Shown: piece by piece, positions 1 to 6,221 of the stretch
How the letters are laid out: each line of letters starts with the position of its first letter
Numbering within the stretch: the first letter of the stretch is position 1
Origin: Peptoniphilaceae bacterium
Lineage (GTDB): Bacteria > Bacillota > Clostridia > Tissierellales > Peptoniphilaceae
Direction: 5' to 3'
Assembly (NCBI GenBank): GCA_029983595.1
Contig: JASBZD010000025.1
Coordinates: 1-13,579 of the forward strand
DNA: 13,579 nucleotides
Made by a program: the position numbers and the translations under genes
The notes under the pieces: model-generated
Database searches by the model: none
What the model saw: the letters and a program-made list of their open reading frames with translations, nothing else
Told to the model about the DNA's origin: nothing

Positions 1-119
1 TTATTGAGAATTTAGATTATAATAGAAGAATAGAAGAAATTGCTAAGGTTATAGAAGGCGATAACTATAGTGAATCGACATATTTAACTGCTAAAAATAT
101 GATTGATGAAAGTATTTAG
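1..119 (+). CDS. recN: DNA repair ATPase RecN, C-terminal end only (partial)
   Basis: An open frame enters from the left edge (first whole codon at 3) and stops at TAG 117-119, giving about 38 residues. The tail reads R-R-I-E-E-I-A-K-V-I-E-G-D followed by an S/T-rich turn and A-K-N-M-I. This fits the last helices of RecN, where an 'EIARMLxG...T...AKEML' pattern follows the ATPase core. RecN is an SMC-like ATPase acting at DNA double-strand breaks. The position directly before the NUDIX and scpA/scpB genes agrees with recN placement in many Firmicutes. No catalytic motif lies inside the window, so the call rests on a short tail plus context and could be wrong. Confidence 0.7.
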   Translation, partial: IENLDYNRRIEEIAKVIEGDNYSESTYLTAKNMIDESI

Positions 120-127
120 TTTAATTT

Positions 128-135
128 AAGGAGAA
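128..135 (+). promoter_or_regulatory. Strong ribosome binding site of the NUDIX gene
   Basis: AAGGAGAA lies 6 bases before the ATG at 142 and 9 bases after the recN stop. It is one of the best Shine-Dalgarno matches in the window and supports the chosen start. The 22-base gap after recN is too short to show a convincing promoter, so read-through from upstream is likely. Confidence 0.75.
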
Positions 136-141
136 TTATTA

Positions 142-678
142 ATGGAAGAATTCGTAATTAAAACTGAAAATTTATACGAAGGAAAAATTGTTAATTTAAA
201 AATTGAGACGGTAGAGCTTCCTAATAAAAAATATAGCAAAAGAGAAATAGTAGAACATCCTGGTGGAGTAGGTGTTGTGCCTATTACTGAAGATGGTAAA
301 GTTGTATTAGTAAAACAGTTTAGAATAGCGACAGGAAAAACACTTATTGAAATTCCGGCTGGAAAACTTGAACCAAATGAGGAACCTAAAGAAACTGCTA
401 TTAGAGAATTAAAAGAAGAAACTGGATATTCTACAGAGAATATTAAATTTTTGAAAGAGTTTTATGTGTCACCAGGTTATTGTACTGAAAAGATAAATGT
501 CTTTTTAGCGACTGATTTAGTAGCCGGTGACCAAAACCTAGATGAGAATGAGTTTCTTGAAGTATTAGAGTTACCATTAGAGCAAGCATATGAAAAAATT
601 GAAACTGGTGAAATAACTGATGCAAAAACTATAATAGGTATTACTTTTGCTATGCTAGAAAAGGGATTCAATGAATAA
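142..678 (+). CDS. nudF: NUDIX hydrolase, ADP-ribose pyrophosphatase
   Basis: This 178-residue cytosolic enzyme is predicted to split ADP-ribose into AMP and ribose 5-phosphate, clearing a reactive product of NAD turnover. The complete Nudix box (GX5EX7REUXEEXGU) runs from G74 through E80, R88-E89 and E92-E93 to G95-Y96. The glutamates of the REXXEE core bind the metal. The S-P-G-Y segment at 110-113, with a proline about 16 residues after the box, is the signature separating ADP-ribose pyrophosphatases from other Nudix enzymes. Length is normal for the family. The gene follows recN by 22 bases, has a strong AAGGAG site, and overlaps the next gene by 8 bases (ATGAATAA). Substrate choice is inferred from the family signature; related sugar nucleotides are possible. 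Confidence 0.88.
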   Translation: MEEFVIKTENLYEGKIVNLKIETVELPNKKYSKREIVEHPGGVGVVPITEDGKVVLVKQFRIATGKTLIEIPAGKLEPNEEPKETAIRELKEETGYSTENIKFLKEFYVSPGYCTEKINVFLATDLVAGDQNLDENEFLEVLELPLEQAYEKIETGEITDAKTIIGITFAMLEKGFNE

Positions 679-1261
679 TATTACTTCAACTATTATAAGT
701 GTATTAGCATTTTTAATAGCTATTGTATGTCATGAATATGCACATGGATATTCAGCCTATAAACTAGGTGATCCTACAGCTAAAAATGCTGGCAGACTAA
801 CATTTAATCCATTAGCTCATATTGATCCAATTGGATTGGTTTTTATGATTATGTTTAGATTCGGATGGGCAAAGGGAGTACCTATAAATCCTAGATATTT
901 TAAAGATAGAAAAAGGGATACTTTAATAGTTTCATTTTCTGGAATTTTTACAAACTTTATAATAGCTTTATTATCTTCAATTTTATTTAAAATATCCTAT
1001 AGACTGAATATATATTATCTACAGCTGTTTTTTTATACTCTAAGTTATGTAAATATAATGCTTGGGGTTTTTAATCTTGTTCCTATTCCACCTTTAGATG
1101 GCTCAAAGATTGTAATGTCATTGATGCCAGCTAAATATGAATATAAAATTATGCAATATGAAAGGTATTTTTCTATTATTCTATTTATTCTAGTAGCTAC
1201 TGGTATGGTTTCTAGAATAATAGTGCCAATTATTAATGGAATTATGAATATATTATATTAA
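671..1261 (+). CDS. Site-2 protease family (M50) membrane zinc metalloprotease
   Basis: This polytopic membrane protein of 196 residues is a predicted intramembrane protease. The zinc-binding HExxH motif is H21-E22-Y-A-H25 within the first hydrophobic helix. The second M50 signature, N-L-V-P-I-P-P-L-D-G at 135-144, supplies the third zinc ligand D143 and lies after a hydrophobic segment (about 118-134). Other membrane segments are visible at about 55-66, 88-108 and 166-190. No PDZ domain is present, so it belongs to the small YwhC/Rip3-like subgroup rather than RseP. Its start overlaps the NUDIX stop by 8 bases, with AAGGG at 661-665 as ribosome site. Genes of this type commonly precede scpA in Firmicutes. 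The substrate is unknown and cannot be read from the sequence. Confidence 0.87.
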   Translation: MNNITSTIISVLAFLIAIVCHEYAHGYSAYKLGDPTAKNAGRLTFNPLAHIDPIGLVFMIMFRFGWAKGVPINPRYFKDRKRDTLIVSFSGIFTNFIIALLSSILFKISYRLNIYYLQLFFYTLSYVNIMLGVFNLVPIPPLDGSKIVMSLMPAKYEYKIMQYERYFSIILFILVATGMVSRIIVPIINGIMNILY

Positions 1262-1974
1262 TGAATAACGTTATTAATATAGAAGTTAAAAATGTATATG
1301 ATGGTCCAATGGATCTTCTTTTAAACTTAATTAAAGAAAATAAAATAGATATATATGATATACCGATATCCTACTTAACTAATGAATTTTCAAATAGGTT
1401 AGGCCTTATTACTTATAAGAATTTAGATGTTTTTCTAGATTTTTCTATTATGGCTTCTACTCTTTTACAGATTAAATCAAAAACATTATTACCAGTAGAA
1501 AATGATGAAGTAGACGAAGATGATCCCAGAAAAGAACTAGTTGATAGAATTATAGAGTATAATTACTTTAAATATATATCAAATATTCTTGTTTCTTCTT
1601 ATAATGTAGGTTCAAAAAAGTTATTTAAAAACACTGAAGATCTGACAATTCTTTCGTTTGAGAAGGAAATTGATTATAAGAAAATGGATATAAATAAATT
1701 ATCTAAAACTTATAAAAAATTTCAAAAGAAAAAGCCATATAAAGATATAGATGCTTATGAAATAGAAGAAAATGACTATACATTTGAAGAGAGTATGGAG
1801 AAATTATTTGATATACTAAATAATAATAAGTCTTTTACATTTAATTTACTTTTAGGTGAGAATTCGTCTAGAATTGAGATAGTAACTCATTTTTTAGTTA
1901 TATTAGAACTTGTAAAAGAGAGCAAATTGAAATTATCAGCGACTGAGAAAGATGTTATTTTAGCTTATGAATAA
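1261..1974 (+). CDS. scpA: Segregation and condensation protein A (kleisin)
   Basis: ScpA is the kleisin subunit that bridges the SMC dimer and ScpB in the bacterial condensin that organises newly replicated chromosomes. The 237-residue protein has the N-terminal signature Y-D-G-P-M-D-L-L-L at 13-21, the helix M-A-S-T-L-L-Q-I-K-S-K-T-L-L-P at 64-78, D-P-R-K-E-L at 88-93, an acidic, lysine-rich middle (about 115-185), and a C-terminal winged-helix segment (about 200-237) that should contact the SMC head. The ATG shares its A with the TAA stop of the protease gene (TAATG), and I see no Shine-Dalgarno sequence before it, so translation is probably coupled to the upstream gene. It overlaps scpB by 8 bases. 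No smc gene is in the window. Confidence 0.93.
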   Translation: MNNVINIEVKNVYDGPMDLLLNLIKENKIDIYDIPISYLTNEFSNRLGLITYKNLDVFLDFSIMASTLLQIKSKTLLPVENDEVDEDDPRKELVDRIIEYNYFKYISNILVSSYNVGSKKLFKNTEDLTILSFEKEIDYKKMDINKLSKTYKKFQKKKPYKDIDAYEIEENDYTFEESMEKLFDILNNNKSFTFNLLLGENSSRIEIVTHFLVILELVKESKLKLSATEKDVILAYE

Positions 1975-2491
1975 TATAAAACTAAAAAGTCTAATAGAAT
2001 CTATTTTATTCTTATCTGGTGAACCAGTACAAATAGAAAAGCTAGTAGACTTTTTTAAAATTAGTAAAGAAGAATTAAATAATATAATACTAGAAATTAA
2101 AGAAGATAAATATTCTGATAATAGTGGGATTTATATAGATATAACTGAGAATTCAGTTTCTTTATATTCTAGACCAGAAAACTATGATATTGTAAGAGAA
2201 TTTTTTAATATTGATAAAAAGAAAAACCTTACTAACTCAGCTATGGAAGTTTTATCAATTATAGCTTATAAACAACCCGTTACTAGAGCAGAAATAGATA
2301 ATATTAGAGGTGTAAAATCTAATAATATTTTATCCAAGTTATTAGATGATGGATTAATAGAGATTAGTGGAAAACTAGATGCACCTGGTCTGCCAAACTT
2401 ATATAGTACTACAGATAGATTCTTATATATATTTAATATTAGCTCTTTAGACGATCTACCAGAGGTTAAAATTGAGGAGGTTGAAATTTGA
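1967..2491 (+). CDS. scpB: Segregation and condensation protein B
   Basis: ScpB is the KITE-type dimer that binds the ScpA middle region in the SMC-ScpAB condensin. The 174-residue protein opens with E-S-I-L-F-L-S-G-E-P-V (11-21) of the first winged helix. The second winged helix has A-Y-K-Q-P-V-T-R-A-E-I at 100-110 and G-V-K at 115-117, followed by the conserved G-L-P-N-L-Y-S-T-T-D-R-F segment at 141-152. Length is slightly below the common 180-200. Its ATG lies inside the end of scpA (ATGAATAA) with no usable ribosome site nearby (only GAGAAAG about 17 bases upstream), which suggests re-initiation by the ribosome finishing scpA and fits the need for balanced subunits. Confidence 0.92.
   Translation: MNNIKLKSLIESILFLSGEPVQIEKLVDFFKISKEELNNIILEIKEDKYSDNSGIYIDITENSVSLYSRPENYDIVREFFNIDKKKNLTNSAMEVLSIIAYKQPVTRAEIDNIRGVKSNNILSKLLDDGLIEISGKLDAPGLPNLYSTTDRFLYIFNISSLDDLPEVKIEEVEI
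2474..2480 (+). promoter_or_regulatory. Shine-Dalgarno sequence that fixes the TTG start of rluB
   Basis: GAGGAGG sits 7 bases before TTG at 2488-2490, a near-ideal spacing. An in-frame TGA at 2482-2484 blocks any start farther upstream, and the S4 domain begins immediately at this TTG. The start is therefore TTG and overlaps the scpB stop as TTGA. Confidence 0.8.
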
Positions 2492-3204
2492 GATTACAAA
2501 AATTTTTAGCTCATTCAGGTGTGGCATCAAGACGTAAATCTGAGGAAATCATTTTTGCAAAAAGAGTAAAAGTAAATGGGGAAATAATTGATAATCCTGC
2601 ACATGATGTAGATGAAAATGACATAGTAAAAGTAGATAATAGGCTTGTATCATTAAATGAAAAGAATTTATACTATTTATTAAATAAACCTACTGGTGTA
2701 GTTTCTACTGCATCAGATGAAAAAAATAGAATAAATGTAGTAGATTTTATCGAATCAGATGAGAGATTATATCCTGTTGGTAGATTAGATATGGATACTA
2801 GTGGATTAATTATTTTAACAAATGATGGAGATCTGACTAATAAACTTACTCATCCAAGATATGAATTGCCTAAGACTTATTTAGCACGTGTTAGGGGGAT
2901 TCCTACTCCTAAAGAATTAGAAGAACTTCAAAATGGGGTTTTAATTGATGGAAAAAAGACTAAAAAAGCTTCAGCTAATATAGAGAGAGTTTTTAAGCAC
3001 GAGTCTTTAGTAAAAATTACTATAGAAGAAGGCAGAAATAGACAAGTTAGAAAAATGTTTGATTATATTAATCATCCTGTTATAACTTTAAAAAGGATAA
3101 AAATAGGAAATATAGATATTGGAAATCTACTTGAAGGTTCATATAGAAAGCTGAAAAAAGAAGAGTTAGATTATTTAAAAAATTTTAGTAATGAAAATAG
3201 ATAA
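2488..3204 (+). CDS. rluB: 23S rRNA pseudouridine synthase, RsuA/RluB family
   Basis: This 238-residue enzyme isomerises a uridine to pseudouridine in ribosomal RNA, most likely in helix 90 region of 23S rRNA as for Bacillus RluB. Residues 1-60 form an S4 RNA-binding domain (R-L-Q-K-F-L-A-H-S-G-V-A-S-R-R-K-S at 2-18). The catalytic motif is G-R-L-D-M-D-T-S-G-L at 98-107 with D101 as the catalytic aspartate. Further family blocks are L-L-N-K-P-T-G-V at 64-71, H-P-R-Y-E-L-P-K-T-Y at 122-131, and E-G-R-N-R-Q-V-R-K-M at 181-190. It begins with TTG after a strong ribosome site and overlaps mnmM by 14 bases. The family also contains 16S-specific RsuA; the exact target uridine is inferred from genome context. 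Confidence 0.9.
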   Translation: MRLQKFLAHSGVASRRKSEEIIFAKRVKVNGEIIDNPAHDVDENDIVKVDNRLVSLNEKNLYYLLNKPTGVVSTASDEKNRINVVDFIESDERLYPVGRLDMDTSGLIILTNDGDLTNKLTHPRYELPKTYLARVRGIPTPKELEELQNGVLIDGKKTKKASANIERVFKHESLVKITIEEGRNRQVRKMFDYINHPVITLKRIKIGNIDIGNLLEGSYRKLKKEELDYLKNFSNENR

Positions 3205-3763
3205 CTTAAATTCTGTTCATAAGATTATAGATTTAATTATAAATAATAGATTAGATAAAAATAGCATATGTGTTGATGCTACGTTAGGTAATGGATTTGA
3301 TACTTTAAAATTATCAAAACTTTTAAATAATACTGGTAAGATTTACTCATTTGATATTCAAAAAGTAGCTATTGAAAATTCTATATCATTATTTAAAAAA
3401 GAAAATATTGATACAAATAATATTATTATAATAAATGATAATCATAATAAAATAAGAGAATATGTTAAAGAAAATATTGACTTTTTTATTATGAATCTGG
3501 GTTATTTACCTTCTGGAGATAAAAATATTACTACTAATTATATTGAGGTAATAACTTTTTTAGAATCTACTTTAGAAATTATGAATAAAAATGCTTTTGG
3601 TATTATAGTATTTTATCCTGGACATTCAGAAGGTATGAAAGAATATATAAAAGTTAGAGAATATCTAGAAACCTTACCTCAAAAAAGTTTTAATGTAATA
3701 GATATTAATTTACTAAATCAGAAAAACTATCCACCTGCATTAACAATTATTGAAAGGATTTAG
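3191..3763 (+). CDS. mnmM: tRNA 5-aminomethyl-2-thiouridine methyltransferase MnmM (YtqB family)
   Basis: This 190-residue Rossmann-fold methyltransferase belongs to the YtqB/rRNA_methylase family. Bacillus subtilis YtqB was shown to be MnmM, which methylates nm5s2U to mnm5s2U at the tRNA wobble position using S-adenosylmethionine. Visible blocks are the SAM-binding V-D-A-T-L-G-N-G-F-D-T at 28-38, F-D-I-Q at 54-57 closing the second strand, N-L-G-Y-L-P-S-G-D-K at 102-111, Y-P-G-H-S-E-G at 142-148, and the C-terminal N-Q-K-N-Y-P-P-A-L at 176-184. The ATG lies 14 bases inside rluB with no Shine-Dalgarno match, so coupling to rluB is likely. The neighbouring RluB also modifies RNA. Function is assigned by family; no test of substrate is possible here. 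Confidence 0.82.
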   Translation: MKIDNLNSVHKIIDLIINNRLDKNSICVDATLGNGFDTLKLSKLLNNTGKIYSFDIQKVAIENSISLFKKENIDTNNIIIINDNHNKIREYVKENIDFFIMNLGYLPSGDKNITTNYIEVITFLESTLEIMNKNAFGIIVFYPGHSEGMKEYIKVREYLETLPQKSFNVIDINLLNQKNYPPALTIIERI

Positions 3764-3769
3764 ATAGTA

Positions 3770-5002
3770 ATGAAAATATATGATGTTGCTATAATTGGGG
3801 CTGGAGCTTCTGGTTTAATGGCTGCAGTTACTTTATCAAAAAACTCTAAAAATTCTGATATTATACTTATAGATAAAAATAAATCTGTAGGTAAAAAATT
3901 ATCTATCACAGGTAATGGAAGATGTAATGTAACTAATTCGAGAGATATTTCTGAATTTTTTAGTTTTATTACTAGAAATGATTTATTCATGTACTCATCT
4001 CTATATAGTTTTACTAATCTTGATTTAATGGATTTTTTAGAATCTAATGGAGTTGACTTAAAAATAGAAGATGATTTTAAAGTTTTTCCAAAATCTGATA
4101 ATAGCAACGATATTATTGATGTATTTTATAAAAATATAGAAAATATTACAAAATCTCTAGATACTGAAGTAACTAATATTATTAAAGAAGATAATTTATT
4201 TAATATTGATACTAAAAAAGGTAAAATTCTATCTAAAAAAGTGATTTTAGCTACTGGTGGTATGTCATATCCTATTACTGGTTCTACTGGTGATGGATAT
4301 AGATTTGCAAAATCATTTAATCATAAAATAATACCTGCTAGATCTTCCTTAAATTCAATTTTATTAAAATTAGATACTAGTAGTATAGCTGGAGTATCTC
4401 TTAAAAATATTGAGTTAAATGTATTTAAAAATAATAAAAATATTAAAAGTTTTGTTGGGGATATAATTTTTACACATAGAGGAATTTCAGGTCCATTGTC
4501 ATTTATAGTTTCTGATTATATAACAGATTTTAATGAAAAAATAATTCTAAGATTAAATCTATTACCTAATTTAAACATAGATGATATTGATATGTATTTA
4601 TTAGAATTATTTAATAAAAATAAAAATAAAGAAATAAAAACTTTATTCTATAAATATTTTCCAAAAAGTTTTTCTGATTATTTATTAGAAATTATAAATA
4701 TTAATGGTAATAATAAAATACATAGTATTTCTAAAAACGACAGAAAAAATATAGGGAATATTATTACTAACTTTGATTTACAATATAATAGAGTAGATGA
4801 TATAAAAAGAGCCGTTATTACAAAAGGCGGTGTAGATGTAGAAGATATTAATCCAAATACAATGGAGTCTAATTTAGTAGAAAATTTATTTTTCTGTGGA
4901 GAAATTTTAGATGTTAGCGCGCTTACTGGAGGTTATAACTTACAGATTGCGTTTTCAACTGGATATTTGGCAGGAATTAATGCGAATTTAAAAGAGGTTT
5001 AA
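3770..5002 (+). CDS. HI0933/YhiN-family FAD-dependent flavoprotein of unknown function
   Basis: This 410-residue flavoprotein has an N-terminal dinucleotide-binding fold, I-I-G-A-G-A-S-G-L at 8-16 (GxGxxG), with D35 at the end of the second strand where the ribose of FAD is normally held. The family marker G-K-K-L-S-I-T-G-N-G-R-C-N-V-T-N is at 41-56. A-T-G-G-M-S-Y-P occurs mid-protein, and the C-terminal FAD block F-C-G-E-I-L-D-V (375-382) with T-G-G-Y-N-L-Q (386-392) closes the fold. Length is normal. The gene lies 6 bases after mnmM, with AAAGGA at 3753-3758, and 1 base before cmk. This family is widespread beside rluB/mnmM and cmk in Clostridia, but its reaction is not established to my knowledge. 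I assign no substrate. Confidence 0.85.
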   Translation: MKIYDVAIIGAGASGLMAAVTLSKNSKNSDIILIDKNKSVGKKLSITGNGRCNVTNSRDISEFFSFITRNDLFMYSSLYSFTNLDLMDFLESNGVDLKIEDDFKVFPKSDNSNDIIDVFYKNIENITKSLDTEVTNIIKEDNLFNIDTKKGKILSKKVILATGGMSYPITGSTGDGYRFAKSFNHKIIPARSSLNSILLKLDTSSIAGVSLKNIELNVFKNNKNIKSFVGDIIFTHRGISGPLSFIVSDYITDFNEKIILRLNLLPNLNIDDIDMYLLELFNKNKNKEIKTLFYKYFPKSFSDYLLEIININGNNKIHSISKNDRKNIGNIITNFDLQYNRVDDIKRAVITKGGVDVEDINPNTMESNLVENLFFCGEILDVSALTGGYNLQIAFSTGYLAGINANLKEV

Positions 5003-5003
5003 T

Positions 5004-5660
5004 ATGAAAATAACTATTGATGGTCCATCAGGAGCAGGCAAGAGCACAATAGCAAAACTTTTAGCAAAAAAACTTAATCTAACATATTTAGATACTGGGA
5101 CAATGTATAGAGCTGTGGCTTTATATCTTTTAGAAAATGGATATGATAATTTTGAAGATGAAGAATGTTTAAAAAATTATCTTAATGATATAGATATATC
5201 TTTTAAAGATGATAAAATTTATCTATTTGACAGAGACATATCATCTGATATTAGAATGGAAAAAATTGGAATGATAGCATCTGATATATCAAAATATATT
5301 CCAGTACGTGAAAAACTCGTTGATATGCAGCGTGATATAGCTAAAAAAACTGATATTATAATGGATGGTAGAGATACTGGTACAGTAGTTTTAAAAGATG
5401 CTGATTACAAGTTCTATTTAACTGCAGACGTAGATAAAAGAGCTGAAAGACGACTTAATCAACTAGGAGTAGAGTATACAACTGATGAGTTTAATAAAAT
5501 AAAAAATGATCTTTCTACCCGAGATTATAATGATATGAATAGAAAAGTTTCTCCACTTAAGGTAGCAGATGATGGAATTATAATAGACAATACATCTCTT
5601 ACTATAGATGAAACTATTAAAAAAATAATAAATATCATAGAAGGAAAAAATGTTATATAA
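5004..5660 (+). CDS. cmk: Cytidylate (CMP/dCMP) kinase
   Basis: This 218-residue cytosolic enzyme phosphorylates CMP and dCMP with ATP, recycling nucleotides from RNA turnover and CDP-lipid metabolism. The P-loop is G-P-S-G-A-G-K-S-T at 7-15. The CMP-binding blocks are L-D-T-G-T-M-Y-R-A at 29-37 and D-G-R-D-T-G-T at 121-127. The lid region ends in R-D-Y-N-D-M-N-R-K-V-S-P-L at 173-185, followed by A-D-D-G-I-I-I-D-N-T at 188-197, all standard for bacterial Cmk. AAAGAGG at 4991-4997 gives a good ribosome site. The gene begins 1 base after the flavoprotein stop and overlaps plsC by 11 bases. The cmk, plsC, ispH-rpsA order is common in Clostridia. Confidence 0.95.
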   Translation: MKITIDGPSGAGKSTIAKLLAKKLNLTYLDTGTMYRAVALYLLENGYDNFEDEECLKNYLNDIDISFKDDKIYLFDRDISSDIRMEKIGMIASDISKYIPVREKLVDMQRDIAKKTDIIMDGRDTGTVVLKDADYKFYLTADVDKRAERRLNQLGVEYTTDEFNKIKNDLSTRDYNDMNRKVSPLKVADDGIIIDNTSLTIDETIKKIINIIEGKNVI

Positions 5661-6219
5661 ATTTTTAAAACCTATATTAAGTTTCTTTTTAAATTTTTTA
5701 TTTAAGATAGATGTAATTGGTGATATAGAAATTAAGGATGATTCTTATATTATATGCTCAAATCACCTCAGTAATTTTGATCCTCTTATTCTTGCAATAA
5801 TTTGGCCAGAGAGTATAAATTTTATGGGGAAAATGGAGCTTTTCAAAAATAATATATCAAAATGGTTTTTGAATAAAGTTCATGTCTTTCCTGTAAATAG
5901 AAAAGGTAATGATATAAAAGCTTTAAAAATCGCTACAAAAAGGTTAAAAGATAATAATATCGTAGGGATATTACCTGAAGGAACACGAGTGAAAAACTTT
6001 GATATAGATAACTCTCATCCAGGACCTATTGTAATTTCTAAGATGTCAGGAAAAGATATAATTCCAGTATATATTGACACAGATTATAGATTATTCTCAC
6101 AAGTTAATGTATATATAAAAAAGCCATTTAAAATTAATGAAAAGCTTATAAAAGAAGATAAGACTAATGCATATGAAATAGAGGCAAAAAGACTCTTAAA
6201 TACGATATATAAAGGATAA
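5650..6219 (+). CDS. plsC: 1-acyl-sn-glycerol-3-phosphate acyltransferase
   Basis: PlsC acylates lysophosphatidic acid at sn-2 to give phosphatidic acid, the precursor of membrane phospholipids, at the inner face of the membrane. The 189-residue protein starts with a hydrophobic helix (about 5-20) that likely anchors it. Acyltransferase motif I is N38-H39-L-S-N-F-D44-P (HX4D, H39 and D44 catalytic). F-P-V-N-R (80-84) matches motif II, P-E-G-T-R (109-113) motif III, which binds the glycerol phosphate, and I-P-V-Y-I (138-142) motif IV. The ATG overlaps the end of cmk by 11 bases, with AAGGA at 5642-5646 unusually close (3 bases) to the start. The exact acyl donor (acyl-CoA or acyl-ACP) cannot be read from the sequence. 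Confidence 0.9.
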   Translation: MLYKFLKPILSFFLNFLFKIDVIGDIEIKDDSYIICSNHLSNFDPLILAIIWPESINFMGKMELFKNNISKWFLNKVHVFPVNRKGNDIKALKIATKRLKDNNIVGILPEGTRVKNFDIDNSHPGPIVISKMSGKDIIPVYIDTDYRLFSQVNVYIKKPFKINEKLIKEDKTNAYEIEAKRLLNTIYKG

Positions 6220-6221
6220 GT

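Noticed and set aside
3760..4107. A 115-codon - strand open frame opposite the flavoprotein start
   Set aside because: It is a shadow of the FAD-binding N-terminus on the + strand; no motif and no separate promoter are visible.
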